Source: Paenibacillus sinopodophylli
GTDB taxonomy: Bacteria > Bacillota > Bacilli > Paenibacillales > Paenibacillaceae
Length of the DNA: 64,000 nt
NCBI RefSeq assembly: GCF_005930355.1
Contig: NZ_VDBO01000006.1
Location: forward strand, 183,148-247,147
Direction: 5' to 3'
Positions within the stretch are counted from its first letter, which is position 1, and every line of letters begins with the position of its first letter. A program made the position numbers and the translations under genes. Shown here piece by piece: positions 50,426 to 59,538 of this stretch. The notes below the pieces were generated by a model. It was given only the letters and a program-made list of their open reading frames with translations, was not told the DNA's origin and made no database searches.

Positions 50426-51229
50426 ATGAAGCCGAAGCATCAGTTCCAGGCAGAACATGTAGTCTCGGGCTACGAACATAGAAGAGTTGTTCATGGAGTA
50501 AGCCTCTCCATTCCAAGCAATCGGATAAGCGTCATTATCGGAGCTAACGCCTGCGGAAAGTCCACTTTGCTCAAGACTATGGCAAGACTGCTTAAGCCGG
50601 AATCGGGCCGCATTACGCTAGATGGCAAGTCGACTGATCAATATCCGCCGAAGCAGTTAGCGAGAATTGTCGGGCTGCTTCCGCAATCCCCCATCGTGCC
50701 AGAAGGAATCAGTGTAGCCGATCTAATCGGTCGCGGCCGATTCCCTCATCAAACCTGGCTCGGCGGATGGACCAAGAAGGATTATGAGGCCGTTGCAGAA
50801 GCAATGGAAATTATGAAAATAACGGAACTGGCCAATCATAACATTGATGAGCTGTCGGGCGGTCAACGCCAGCGCGTATGGATCGCTATGGCGTTGGCAC
50901 AGCAGACCGACATTTTGTTTCTTGACGAACCAACGACATTCCTGGATATTACTTATCAAGTTGAGATTTTGGATTTGCTCACAGATCTGAACCGAAAGCA
51001 CGGAACGACGATTGTTATGGTTCTTCACGATATTAACTTATCTGCTCGCTATGCCGACTATATTTTTGCGCTCCGTGAAGGTACGCTGATAGCGGAAGGT
51101 GAGCCGTCCAAGGTCATCTCAAGCGATTTGATCAAGGATGTTTTTGGACTCGAATGTACGGTAATCAGCGATCCTGTATCCGGTTCTCCGCTAATCGTAC
51201 CGATTGGACGACATCATGTAAATGTTTAA
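50426..51229 (+). CDS. Iron-siderophore ABC transporter ATPase (FecE/FhuC type)
   Basis: The 267-residue ATPase has Walker A GANACGKST near residue 40 (Ala instead of the usual Pro and Gly at two variable positions), Q-loop LPQSP, the signature LSGGQRQRVWIAMALAQ near 143, Walker B ILFLDEPTTFLD and the switch His in VLHDINLSARYAD. It powers the import of ferri-siderophores through the two FecCD permeases. It starts two bases after the previous stop, behind AAGGGAG. A terminator follows at 51236. No ferric reductase gene is in the operon. Confidence 0.96.
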   Translation: MKPKHQFQAEHVVSGYEHRRVVHGVSLSIPSNRISVIIGANACGKSTLLKTMARLLKPESGRITLDGKSTDQYPPKQLARIVGLLPQSPIVPEGISVADLIGRGRFPHQTWLGGWTKKDYEAVAEAMEIMKITELANHNIDELSGGQRQRVWIAMALAQQTDILFLDEPTTFLDITYQVEILDLLTDLNRKHGTTIVMVLHDINLSARYADYIFALREGTLIAEGEPSKVISSDLIKDVFGLECTVISDPVSGSPLIVPIGRHHVNV

Positions 51230-51235
51230 CCCACG

Positions 51236-51261
51236 CCGCCGAAGTGATTCGGCGGTTTTTT
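51236..51261 (+). terminator. Terminator of the siderophore transporter operon
   Basis: CCGCCGAA pairs with TTCGGCGG around GTGA, followed by TTTTTT. Confidence 0.92.
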
Positions 51262-51267
51262 GTCGCG

Positions 51268-51438
51268 TCAGCATTTTCCAGTAATGCGAGTAGAGGGAGG
51301 AAATGAGTTGTCCTTCTTCCCATCACAGCTGAACACGATCTGCTTATCTTCGACGAACGCCTCCAGATGTATGCTCTCCCCAATAGCTAAACGACATAGG
51401 GGAAGCACACGCTCCATGTATTTCAAAGCGAGCTCCAT
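51268..51438 (-). CDS. Unrecognised 56-residue frame, possibly a remnant
   Basis: On the minus strand a frame from ATG 51438 reads MELALKYMERVLPLCRLAIG, then LEAFVEDKQIVFSCDGKKDN, and stops at 51268. It looks protein-like (amphipathic helix followed by strands), but the ribosome site (ACGAGGG) is poorly spaced and the family is not recognised. The rest of the gap 51439-51656 shows no other gene. Confidence 0.3.
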   Translation of the reverse strand: MELALKYMERVLPLCRLAIGESIHLEAFVEDKQIVFSCDGKKDNSFPPSTRITGKC

Positions 51439-51656
51439 ACCCTCGTATCATGAATGAGAAACAACTCCCTATAGTATTGGAATCGCTATCCTTCACCTTA
51501 AGACTAGTAGAGCCACTGTTAATAGTCTCTTTAGTTTGCGTAAATTTCTGGTTCGATGAATTTGTAATCCTTCAGAATTTCTTTAGAAATATCCCCATAA
51601 GCTCCTAAGTTTTTTATATTAAAATAGCCTTACTGAAGTTCATAGGGGGATAAAAC

Positions 51657-52238
51657 ATGATCAGCGACACTCTCATTCAATTAATTAATCAATATGGATA
51701 TCTAGTTTTTTTTCTAGCACTCTGCCTCGGTCCATTTGGCATTCCCATTCCTAATGAGATTTTGATTCTCAGCGGAAGTATGTGGAGTATTAATGGCGCT
51801 CTAAATCCGTGGATTGTATATTTCGCGATCCTCTCTGGGTTACTTACAGCAATCACTTTGGGATATTTCTCAGGCAAATTTCTTGGGGGTAAATTCAGAA
51901 TGAAATTTCATAAAAACCATTATTTCCAGAAAGCAGAGGCTCTTTTTCAACGAAACGGAAATAGGGCAATGTGCCTTGGAATCTTATTTCCAGTTATTCG
52001 GTATATGATGCCCATCATCGTTGGTTTTAGTGGTGTCCCATACAGGAAGTTTGCTTTAATCACCTATTCCAGCGCGATGGTTTGGTCCGCAACGATTTTT
52101 GCGCTTGGAAGCTTCCTTGGAGATTATATTTTAAAGTTGCTGGCGTTAATCGACCTTAAATGGATTGCAATTGCTATTGTCGGTGCCGCATTTGTTGTTG
52201 TCACAATCAAACTGAAGGCAAAGCTTATCCCTAGCTGA
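51657..52238 (+). CDS. DedA/SNARE-associated family membrane protein
   Basis: The 193-residue membrane protein has the DedA layout: FLALCLGPFGIPIPNEIL near residue 20, FLGGKFRMKFHKNHYFQKAE near 80, RNGNRAMCLGILFPVIRYMM near 103 and VGFSGVPYRKFALITY near 128, with the conserved Arg residues in the re-entrant regions. DedA proteins carry phospholipid carriers or head groups across the membrane (for example undecaprenyl phosphate or phosphatidylethanolamine recycling). It precedes a phospholipid-methyltransferase-like gene at 62 bases and a VanRS-like pair, which suggests an envelope-lipid unit. The start at ATG 51657 follows AGGGGGA. Confidence 0.92.
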   Translation: MISDTLIQLINQYGYLVFFLALCLGPFGIPIPNEILILSGSMWSINGALNPWIVYFAILSGLLTAITLGYFSGKFLGGKFRMKFHKNHYFQKAEALFQRNGNRAMCLGILFPVIRYMMPIIVGFSGVPYRKFALITYSSAMVWSATIFALGSFLGDYILKLLALIDLKWIAIAIVGAAFVVVTIKLKAKLIPS

Positions 52239-52300
52239 TCTTAACGGTATAAACCAGCCAGAATAAGAAGAAAATATAGGATGAAAATGAGGGATAAGTA

Positions 52301-52900
52301 GTGATATCCAATCAACAGCTCATGTTTTTACGAAAGTTTATTCAAAATCCAAAGCAAATTGGGAGTATTATCCCTAGCTCTAGATTTTTAGCGAGAAAAA
52401 TGATACAAGCTGTGTCATGGAGAGAAGTACATGCAATTGCTGAGCTTGGTTCGGGAACAGGAGCTATCACTCGTTTTATTCAGCCACAAATCGATAACGC
52501 TAGTAAAGTGTTCCTGTTTGAGCTGGATGACATAATGAGGAGGAACTTGAAAGAAAGCTACCCCCAGTTTATTTGCCATTCAAATGCTTGTAATATGAAT
52601 AGCATCATGAATCAGCATGGAATTGATCAATTGGATTGCATTATTAGCGGATTACCCTTCTTCACTTTTGAAAATGAAGTAAGAGAAACATTATTGCACC
52701 AAATTACCAATGCATTAAAACCAGGAGGTTATTTGGTAGCTTTTCAATATTCACTTCAAATGAAAAAGCATTTATTAGATCATTTTGTTATTGAAAAAAT
52801 AGATTTAGTGCCATTCAATATTCCGCCAGCCTTTGTTTATGTTTGCCGCAAAAGGGATGATGGCGAGATGGATAATCGGCGGAGTCGTTCAATTGTGTAG
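52301..52900 (+). CDS. Class I methyltransferase of the phospholipid N-methyltransferase (PmtA-like) type
   Basis: The 199-residue protein starts at GTG 52301 and reads RKFIQNPKQIGSIIPSSRFL, the PmtA/rRNA-dimethylase-like lead. It then has the S-adenosylmethionine loop IAELGSGTGAITRFI near residue 47, FELDD, the SGLPFFTF motif near 115 and LKPGGYLVAFQYS. These marks fit bacterial phosphatidylethanolamine N-methyltransferases, although the substrate is not proven and other lipid or RNA substrates are possible. Grouping with dedA upstream and an envelope-type two-component system downstream supports a lipid role. Confidence 0.82.
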   Translation: MISNQQLMFLRKFIQNPKQIGSIIPSSRFLARKMIQAVSWREVHAIAELGSGTGAITRFIQPQIDNASKVFLFELDDIMRRNLKESYPQFICHSNACNMNSIMNQHGIDQLDCIISGLPFFTFENEVRETLLHQITNALKPGGYLVAFQYSLQMKKHLLDHFVIEKIDLVPFNIPPAFVYVCRKRDDGEMDNRRSRSIV

Positions 52901-53017
52901 TGCCTTTCGAATCGCATTGTAGTTAATGAAGTGTTGTTGTCGAGATTAGTGCTAGAATAGAAGGTGGCATCAACTTGTTGCATGCCATGATCCCCATACA
53001 AATAAGGAGCAGAGATA

Positions 53018-53701
53018 ATGATTACTGTTCTTGTCGTTGATGACGATTCAGAAATCCGTGATGTCATACATGTTTATTTACGCAACGAAGGGTACCAAGT
53101 ACTAGAGGCTATTGATGGTTTAGAGGCTTTAGAGGTTTTACAGTCAAATTCCGTCCACCTCATTATTCTAGATGTAATGATGCCGCGAATGGATGGGATT
53201 CGGGCTTGCTTAAAAATCAGGGAGCTATACACAGTTCCCATTATTATGCTTTCGGCAAAAGAAGGAGATCTGGATAAAATTACAGGTCTTACGACTGGTG
53301 CCGACGATTATGTTACGAAACCGTTTAATCCGCTAGAGTTGCTGGCTAGAGTTAAAGCTCAGCTGCGGCGGCAATTATTGAATGAGAAAGAAACGAACGG
53401 CACCCAAGTTCACATACAAGACCTTGTAATCGACAAAGAAAAACATGTCGTAACAGTGAAAGGGAAAGAGATTTCGTTGACACCGCGTGAGTTTTCTATC
53501 TTGGAGCTGCTTTCGAGCTATCCTGGGAAAGTCTTCAGCGCACAAAAAATTTACGAGAATGTATGGGATGAACCTTTCGGGTATTCAGATAATACGGTCA
53601 TGGTACATATTCGCAATTTGCGAGAAAAGATTGAGGATATCCCCCGTGAACCACGATATATTAAAACCGTTTGGGGGGTAGGATACAAAATTGAAAATTA
53701 A
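53018..53701 (+). CDS. VanR-like OmpR-family response regulator
   Basis: The 227-residue protein has a receiver (VLVVDDDSEIRDVIHVYLRN; phospho-Asp in LIILDVMMPRMDG near residue 52; DDYVTKPFNPLELL) and a winged helix domain (LTPREFSILELLSSYPGKVF, DNTVMVHIRNLREKIED, TVWGVGYKIEN). The closest recalled group is VanR/DltR-like regulators of envelope genes. Its last 11 bases overlap the TTG start of the kinase. It lies 117 bases after the methyltransferase gene, within which no terminator is seen. Confidence 0.9.
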   Translation: MITVLVVDDDSEIRDVIHVYLRNEGYQVLEAIDGLEALEVLQSNSVHLIILDVMMPRMDGIRACLKIRELYTVPIIMLSAKEGDLDKITGLTTGADDYVTKPFNPLELLARVKAQLRRQLLNEKETNGTQVHIQDLVIDKEKHVVTVKGKEISLTPREFSILELLSSYPGKVFSAQKIYENVWDEPFGYSDNTVMVHIRNLREKIEDIPREPRYIKTVWGVGYKIEN

Positions 53702-54773
53702 GTTGCTCCATTTCAAAAATGCTAGAAAAAGCATTCGTTTTTCATTTTTTTCGGCTTTCATTTTCAGTTTTGTATTTGGATGTTTAAGTTTTATAGGTGT
53801 AAACTATGGTGCCTTTTTGCTTGTTAATGAATATCAAGAGGGTCAATATTTATTTAATCTGGCTCCAGTTACTTTTGTTATCACCTTCATTTTTTCGTTC
53901 TATTCACTGACCCGCCGTATAATTAAATACATTGTTGATTTGGCAGACGGGCTTCAAACCATCGCAGAGGGAAATTTGCACTATCGAGTTCCCGTCATCC
54001 GAAAAGATGAGCTTGGCCGGGTTGCGACTAACATTAATTTAATGACGGAGCAGCTGCAGCAGCAAATCGAAAAGGAACGCAAACTTGAAAGTTCCAAAAT
54101 GGAACTGATCACAGGTGTTTCCCACGATTTACGTACCCCACTTACGAGTATTATTGGTTACTTAGAATTGTTAAAAAGCGAATCCTTTCAAAACAAAGAT
54201 GAATATAAACGGTTCTTACAAAACACCTACAACAAAGCCCTTCATTTAAAAAAGCTAATCAATCATTTATTTGAGTATACCCGCCTCATAAGTGCTGACA
54301 TCCAATTAGAATTGAAACAGATTGATGTTCAGCAGCTTCTGGAGCAAATGCTGTTTGAATTTGAGCCGCTTGCTCAAGAAAACGGCATTCATGTCATTAG
54401 AAAAACAGGCCACTCCCCTGTTATGGCATTTCTGGATAGTGGTAAGATCGCTCGGGCAATCGATAATTTGTTGATGAATGCACTTAACTATTCCATTAAA
54501 CCGGGAAAGATTGAAGTATTATTGCGGTCCGATCAGGATCGTATTTACATTGATATTGAAAATAAAAGCCATCCTATTACAAAAGAACAGGAAGAAAAAA
54601 TATTTGATCGTTTTTATAAGGTTGATGATTCACGGAATAACGATGGCATTCAGAAAGGGAGTGGATTAGGGCTCGCTATATCTAGAAATATTATTAATCT
54701 TCATGGGGGAACTTTAACTTTGACACATGAGAATGGTATTTTTATTTTCACAATAGCTATAAATAAGGGTTGA
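53691..54773 (+). CDS. VanS-like sensor histidine kinase
   Basis: The 360-residue kinase starts at TTG 53691 within the end of the regulator gene. Two helices (residues about 18-42 and 55-75) enclose a very short outside loop, so it is an intramembrane sensor. HAMP (IAEGNLHYRVPVIRKDELGR), HisKA (VSHDLRTPLTSIIGYLELL, His near residue 145) and an ATPase domain with DNLLMNALNYS, KIFDRFYKVDDSR and GSGLGLAIS follow. It probably answers membrane or cell-wall perturbation and may control the upstream dedA and methyltransferase genes; this is inferred from order only. Confidence 0.9.
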   Translation: MKIKLLHFKNARKSIRFSFFSAFIFSFVFGCLSFIGVNYGAFLLVNEYQEGQYLFNLAPVTFVITFIFSFYSLTRRIIKYIVDLADGLQTIAEGNLHYRVPVIRKDELGRVATNINLMTEQLQQQIEKERKLESSKMELITGVSHDLRTPLTSIIGYLELLKSESFQNKDEYKRFLQNTYNKALHLKKLINHLFEYTRLISADIQLELKQIDVQQLLEQMLFEFEPLAQENGIHVIRKTGHSPVMAFLDSGKIARAIDNLLMNALNYSIKPGKIEVLLRSDQDRIYIDIENKSHPITKEQEEKIFDRFYKVDDSRNNDGIQKGSGLGLAISRNIINLHGGTLTLTHENGIFIFTIAINKG

Positions 54774-54801
54774 TATTACGGTTTGAGTTAAAAGGAGATA
54801 T

Positions 54802-54930
54802 ATGAATACAAACACAATCAGCCGGCGAGATAAAATCTCGACCGTTTTTTTTTTGCTCCAAACAATAAACCGTACGACATCCTACTCTATATGGGACAGG
54901 AATTGTGTTGGATCACATGCTCTCAATTAA
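54802..54930 (+). CDS. 42-residue frame with strong ribosome site overlapping a terminator
   Basis: ATG 54802 has an ideal AAAGGAGATAT site directly after the kinase gene. The frame reads MNTNTISRRDKISTVFFLLQ and continues to a stop at 54928. A hairpin terminator lies inside codons 8-18, which would stop transcription before most of the frame is copied. It may be the start of a deleted third gene of the operon or a leader. I do not recognise the sequence. Confidence 0.3.
   Translation: MNTNTISRRDKISTVFFLLQTINRTTSYSIWDRNCVGSHALN
54823..54854 (+). terminator. Terminator after the VanRS-like pair
   Basis: CGGCGAGAT pairs with ATCTCGACCG (one bulge) around AAA, followed by ten T. Confidence 0.88.
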
Positions 54931-55099
54931 GCGATGCGTAGGCACTTATGTAAGTTCAGATTCTACTTAATAAAACGACTTTTAATTACTTATTATTTGA
55001 ATACAATATAATTTCTTAATAGTTTAGGGGATTTAAATTTACATTGTACTGTTATAGTTCTCGTTGACCATCATTTTACTTAAGGGAGTCGGGAAATTA

Positions 55100-58000
55100 A
55101 TGAAAGCTAAGTTATTACGTAAAACAATCGTTATCGCATCAATCGTTTCATTGTTAGGGGGTGGATTACATACCGGTTTTGGTCAAAATAATCATGTTTA
55201 TGCAATAGGTGATCCTACACCATCTGTAATCGTTGAAGATTTTGAGGATGGAATCTCAGATGTGAAATTTAACCCTAAACGTATGTATGGTGCTACGCTG
55301 CATTTGGAAGATAGCAAGAAACGTGTAAGAAATGGACAATATTCGGCTAGAATTGATTACGATATGATTGGTATTGTAGATAACCCCTCTCAAATTGAAG
55401 TCGGGTATAAATCGGGAAATATCCCCGTATCTGGTTACCCTACTAAAGTAGGGATGTGGGTTTATGGAAACAATGAAGGACATTTGCTAACGACAAAATT
55501 CAGAGATGGTGGTGGATCTTCATTCCAAGCTGAGTTTTACGATGGGAATCAAATGGGTGTAGATTGGTCTGGTTGGAAGTATATCGAGGCGGCAGTTCCG
55601 CAAGGTAAGCCAGGTCCGATTGTCCTTGAATTGTTTTTCCAATTGAAACAATCGAATATGAGTAAGAAAAATAAGGGTTCTATTTGGGTAGATGATATTA
55701 CCTTTATCTATCAGGAAACGGATGAGGATAAAGACGTTCCGAGCATTAAACCTTTAGTCCCTGCCCCGAATGAAGTATTAAGCGCTCCACTTGACGAGTT
55801 AAAAGTTGAGCTGAACGATAATGGATCAGGTTTAGATTTGGATACCTTATCTGTGCTTTTGGATGGAACGAATATTACGGATAACGTGGACTATTCTGCA
55901 CAAACAAATTTATTGACCTATCCTGGAAAAAATGTGGATGGCGGTTATCATGAGCTAGTTATTGAAGTGAAGGACAAAGCCGGTAATCCAGCAGAGAAAA
56001 CATTTGCCTTCACAGTGAATGCAGGAGAACGTTTAACTATGACTGCAAACAAAGAGGCAGTAAGTAATGAAATTTATGCTGTTAAAGTAGGTATCAAAGA
56101 TTATTTGAATGCGGAACGGGCAGAATTTGCATTAAATTATGACGCCAGCACCCTTCAAGTTGAAAGTATTTCTGAGGCAAATGGAGTTGCCCTAACTTCA
56201 GATATTGATAATGAGCATGGAACTGTTCAGGTAGCACTTAATAACCTAGCTGCAGCAGCTCATGAATTCGTAACGGTTAACTTCAGAGTGAGCTCTCATG
56301 CCGCTTTAGGACGTGGTGAAAATTTCAAATCTATAATAATGAGTAATTCAAAGCTAATTGCTGGCGAAATTCAGACGAGCTCACCATTAGCTGCTCCGAT
56401 TCACTATACAATCGCCTTTCCATATCAGATAGAAATGACGGGAGTAGGTTTGGGAACACCTTCTACCGTTACAGTATTAGACCATGAGGGCAAACCGTAT
56501 GAAGGTGCGGATATTGTTTTCATTGGATTATTAAAGCAAAGCTCAGTCGTTACCGTTAATACCGTAACATCTAATGTATATGAGGATGATGATACGTCTT
56601 CAGATGTACTAATGGTTGCAAAAGCCGGCGAACGTTACTATGCTTCAGCAGAGGCTGAGGATGGATTATTCGAAATTATTTTTGCAGACGGTCAAACCAC
56701 AGGCTATATCTCTGAATCTGACGTTAGCAGTCAGCAATTGAATGGCAGCCTTGGCAAAACGGATGCAAAAGGACAATTAACGACAGACCTAACTACATTG
56801 GCACTTGGCACCTATCAGGTTCAAGCGGTCAACGGTGATAAGAACAGTAAGGTTGTCAATTATGAGGTTGTAGAGCAATACGGAACACATGAACCTCAAT
56901 ATGTTCAAACCTATGTGGCAGAAGATATGTCATCCCAGCTAAGTGCTGCTTGGCAAACAAAGCCTGACCAAACCTATACGTACCTTCAATACATTGAAGC
57001 GAGTGAATGGGGAACAGGAGAAAGCCCTGATCTCAATCATGTAAAAGAACAACAAGCTGAGAGTGAACTTCAAGTGCTTAGCATGAAGGAAAATGGAACG
57101 AAAGGTGAAATTCGCTTTCATAATGCGTTAATTAAAGGCTTGAAACCAGTTACCGCATACAAATATCGTGTAGGCTATGAGGGCAATTGGTCGGAGTGGT
57201 ATGAATATTCTACAATTGATCAGGATAAATCAACTCCAACCTCATTCTTATTTATTACAGATTCCCATACGAATCAATCACATGGAATACAAACCTATCA
57301 AGAGCTAATGTCTAACGCCTTGCAACAAAACCCAACAACAGAGTTTATTATGCATGGTGGGGATATGGTAGATGTAGGCGGCGCATTTGAAGAATGGCAA
57401 AATTTTTGGGAAGCCTCTTCGGTCTATGCAACAAAAATTCCATCTGCTCTAGCATTGGGTAATCATGATGTGAAGAGTGAGGGGAAAGAAGTATTTACCA
57501 AGGGTGCGAATTTCCCAACGAATGGACCAGAATCTCAAGTGCAATATGCTTACTCTTATGATGTTGATAATACTCATTTTGTAATATTAAATTCAGAGGG
57601 TACAGAGGAGCAAATGATAGATCAAGCTGCATGGTTGGAAAAAGATTTGGAACAGAATGATAAAAAATGGACAATTGCTATGTTCCACCGTCCGGCTTAC
57701 CATACAGAAAATGGTCGAGAAACCCTTGTTGAGTATACACAAACGTATTTTGCACCAATATTAGAAGAGAAGAAAGTAGATTTGGTTCTGGTTGGTCACG
57801 ATCATGTGTATGCGCGCACCTATCCGATGCAGGATGGTAAGCCTAATAAGGATACAAATGCTGGCACCGTATACCTAGATGGTGGTGCAGCGGGCTGGAA
57901 ATTCTATGATGGTACGAAATATAATTATTTGAACTTTATTTTTGATGAAGACGTTCCCGTATATTCCGCTATTAAAATTACTGAGGATGGCATTCATGTG

Positions 58001-58843
58001 GAAGCACGTACGAGTGCGGGGGTTAAGTTCGATGAGTTTACTGTTGTAAAACCGACAACAATTGAGCCGACACCAACACCGACACCAACACCAACACCAA
58101 CACCAACACCGACACCAACACCGACACCGACGCCGACAACATCAATACCAACACCGGTACCGACAACATCAACGCCGACATCGACGCCGTCACCAACACC
58201 AATAGCAACACCGACGCCGGTACCGACATCAACGCCAACGATTTTGAAACCTGTCTTCAACGACAAGGTAGATGTGGACGTAGTTAAGGCAATGGTGGAA
58301 AAAGAGAAATCTGCTCCTGCCGTAAGTTTTAAGGACGTTCCAGCGTCTTCATGGAGTGCTTCAGTAGTAGAGCGTGCTGCGAAGATGGGAATTGTTACAG
58401 GCTATAGTGATGGTTCTTACCATCCTAATGAGAAGGTAACTCGTGCTGAGTTTGCTACAATGCTTGCAAAAGCTTTTGGTCTAAGCGGTTCAAGCGGTTC
58501 CACTTTTTCTGACACTAATGGACACTGGGCCTCAGGGCAGATTGCAGCATTACAAGCTAATGGAATAATCACAGGTTATAGTGATGGAACTTTCCATCCT
58601 AATCAAGAAATTTCCCGTGCTGAGATGGTTGCTATGCTTGCTCGACTGACGAACTATGTTCCTAGCCCATCCAATCTCTTCTCAGATGTAGCTACGAACT
58701 GGGCTTCTGAACCAATCAATGCTTTCGCAAATGCAGGTATCGTAAGTGGCAAAGGCAACGGATCGTTCAAACCGAATGAATCTGCTTCCCGTGCTGAGTC
58801 AGTGGCGATGATCATTCGATTGTTGGATATGTCGCTTGTATAA
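55100..58843 (+). CDS. Secreted multidomain metallophosphatase anchored by SLH domains
   Basis: The start at ATG 55100 (AAGGGAGTCGGG upstream) gives 1247 residues. In order: signal peptide (KTIVIASIVSLLGGGLHTGF); a jelly-roll-like module (about 35-215, VIVEDFEDG to GSIWVDDITFIYQ); an Ig-like module; a cohesin-like module (about 320-450, FALNYDASTLQVESISEANG); an SH3-like piece with TSNVYEDDD; an FN3-like purple acid phosphatase lead; a calcineurin-type phosphoesterase with ITDSH, GGDMVD, LGNHDV, MFHRPAYH and GHDHVYAR (about 720-960); a TPTP linker; and three SLH domains (GYSDGSYHPN, GYSDGTFHPN, GKGNGSFKPN). SLH domains bind pyruvylated cell-wall polymer, so the enzyme is displayed on the surface, perhaps to scavenge phosphate. 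No Pho box was identified. Confidence 0.93.
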   Translation: MKAKLLRKTIVIASIVSLLGGGLHTGFGQNNHVYAIGDPTPSVIVEDFEDGISDVKFNPKRMYGATLHLEDSKKRVRNGQYSARIDYDMIGIVDNPSQIEVGYKSGNIPVSGYPTKVGMWVYGNNEGHLLTTKFRDGGGSSFQAEFYDGNQMGVDWSGWKYIEAAVPQGKPGPIVLELFFQLKQSNMSKKNKGSIWVDDITFIYQETDEDKDVPSIKPLVPAPNEVLSAPLDELKVELNDNGSGLDLDTLSVLLDGTNITDNVDYSAQTNLLTYPGKNVDGGYHELVIEVKDKAGNPAEKTFAFTVNAGERLTMTANKEAVSNEIYAVKVGIKDYLNAERAEFALNYDASTLQVESISEANGVALTSDIDNEHGTVQVALNNLAAAAHEFVTVNFRVSSHAALGRGENFKSIIMSNSKLIAGEIQTSSPLAAPIHYTIAFPYQIEMTGVGLGTPSTVTVLDHEGKPYEGADIVFIGLLKQSSVVTVNTVTSNVYEDDDTSSDVLMVAKAGERYYASAEAEDGLFEIIFADGQTTGYISESDVSSQQLNGSLGKTDAKGQLTTDLTTLALGTYQVQAVNGDKNSKVVNYEVVEQYGTHEPQYVQTYVAEDMSSQLSAAWQTKPDQTYTYLQYIEASEWGTGESPDLNHVKEQQAESELQVLSMKENGTKGEIRFHNALIKGLKPVTAYKYRVGYEGNWSEWYEYSTIDQDKSTPTSFLFITDSHTNQSHGIQTYQELMSNALQQNPTTEFIMHGGDMVDVGGAFEEWQNFWEASSVYATKIPSALALGNHDVKSEGKEVFTKGANFPTNGPESQVQYAYSYDVDNTHFVILNSEGTEEQMIDQAAWLEKDLEQNDKKWTIAMFHRPAYHTENGRETLVEYTQTYFAPILEEKKVDLVLVGHDHVYARTYPMQDGKPNKDTNAGTVYLDGGAAGWKFYDGTKYNYLNFIFDEDVPVYSAIKITEDGIHVEARTSAGVKFDEFTVVKPTTIEPTPTPTPTPTPTPTPTPTPTPTPTTSIPTPVPTTSTPTSTPSPTPIATPTPVPTSTPTILKPVFNDKVDVDVVKAMVEKEKSAPAVSFKDVPASSWSASVVERAAKMGIVTGYSDGSYHPNEKVTRAEFATMLAKAFGLSGSSGSTFSDTNGHWASGQIAALQANGIITGYSDGTFHPNQEISRAEMVAMLARLTNYVPSPSNLFSDVATNWASEPINAFANAGIVSGKGNGSFKPNESASRAESVAMIIRLLDMSLV
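58066..58243 (+). repeat. ACACCNAC/ACGCCGAC minisatellite encoding a TP-rich linker
   Basis: A hexamer-type repeat (ACACCA, ACACCG, ACGCCG) runs for about 150 bases inside the phosphatase gene and encodes TPTPTPTP followed by a less regular TS/TP stretch. It is an extended, probably glycosylated spacer between enzyme and SLH domains. Such tracts can change length by slippage. Confidence 0.9.
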
Positions 58844-58873
58844 TAAGTGAATTTTTGAAAATGCATTGAGATT

Positions 58874-58920
58874 AAGCGGTCTTAGTCCTGTATCCCATAG
58901 GACTGAGGCCGTTTTATTTT
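58874..58920 (+). terminator. Terminator of the SLH phosphatase gene
   Basis: GCGGTCTTAGTCC pairs with GGACTGAGGCCGT around TGTATCCCATA, followed by TTTATTTT. Confidence 0.85.
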
Positions 58921-59284
58921 GTCTTTCATTCATAGTTGATCTAGGCGCATACGTAGATCAAAAGCTGGACCCTACCAAATCCTTAGTTAGGTCATTATGA
59001 AGAAAGGAAATATTAGAGTAGAGCACGCGAAACTCGAACTTCTTTTCTCTGCCCTTGCCGGGAACACGGCAGAAGCGGAACTCGATATTCTCGCATATTT
59101 CCAGTCCCCAATAATAGGGGATTTAATGAATGCCGTGATGGTTGTACGATGGAGGAATTCAGCTTGGCGAATTTAATCGTTTCGTCGCTGGTCAAGTCAA
59201 ACAGCTGCACAGTGAGAATTCAAAGCAGCATGTTTTATCATTTAGGTACACGCAACCAGATTTTCAAGACGAACATCAAGGTTG
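58921..59284. other. Gap with no assignable gene upstream of the Uma2 remnant
   Basis: A plus-strand frame 58997-59176 (59 codons, starting MKKGNIRVEHAKLELLFSAL) looks protein-like but has a weak ribosome site and no known family. Other frames are broken. The stretch probably holds decayed coding sequence. Confidence 0.35.
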
Positions 59285-59482
59285 GTTGTTGTGGGAGAAC
59301 TACATTTTGCGCCAACGCTAATTATCGAAGTGTTGTCTCCATCTACGGCGCTTAAGGATTTCTCCGAGAAGTTCAACCTTTTTCAGGTATGAGACTTATA
59401 TATGGAGCAGGATAGCGTACGGTTGAACGTGTTCAAGGATTTTAAGATATTTGAGTGCGTAGTTTTGCAGAAAGCCAACTGA
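59285..59482 (+). pseudogene. Remnant of a Uma2-family (DUF820) putative endonuclease gene
   Basis: Codons from 59285 read VVVGELHFAPTLIIEVLSPS, then TALKDFSEKFNLFQV and a stop. This is the conserved core of Uma2 proteins (xDLIIEVLSPST, then KFxLYE), a PD-(D/E)XK-like family. A second frame from 59402 gives MEQDSVRLNVFKDFKIFECV, which matches the usual C-terminal strand. About 25 residues between the two pieces (including the expected YWIVDP) are missing, and the N terminus is unrecognisable. It is a decayed copy. Confidence 0.75.
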
Positions 59483-59538
59483 AGGAAGCGGAATGCTAAG
59501 AAAAACAGCCTAAGTAGCAGGTGTGAAACAACAAAGCG

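Noticed and set aside
57994..58266. Minus-strand frames rich in Val and Gly opposite the SLH phosphatase gene
   Set aside because: They are the complement of the TP-coding minisatellite and have no ribosome site.
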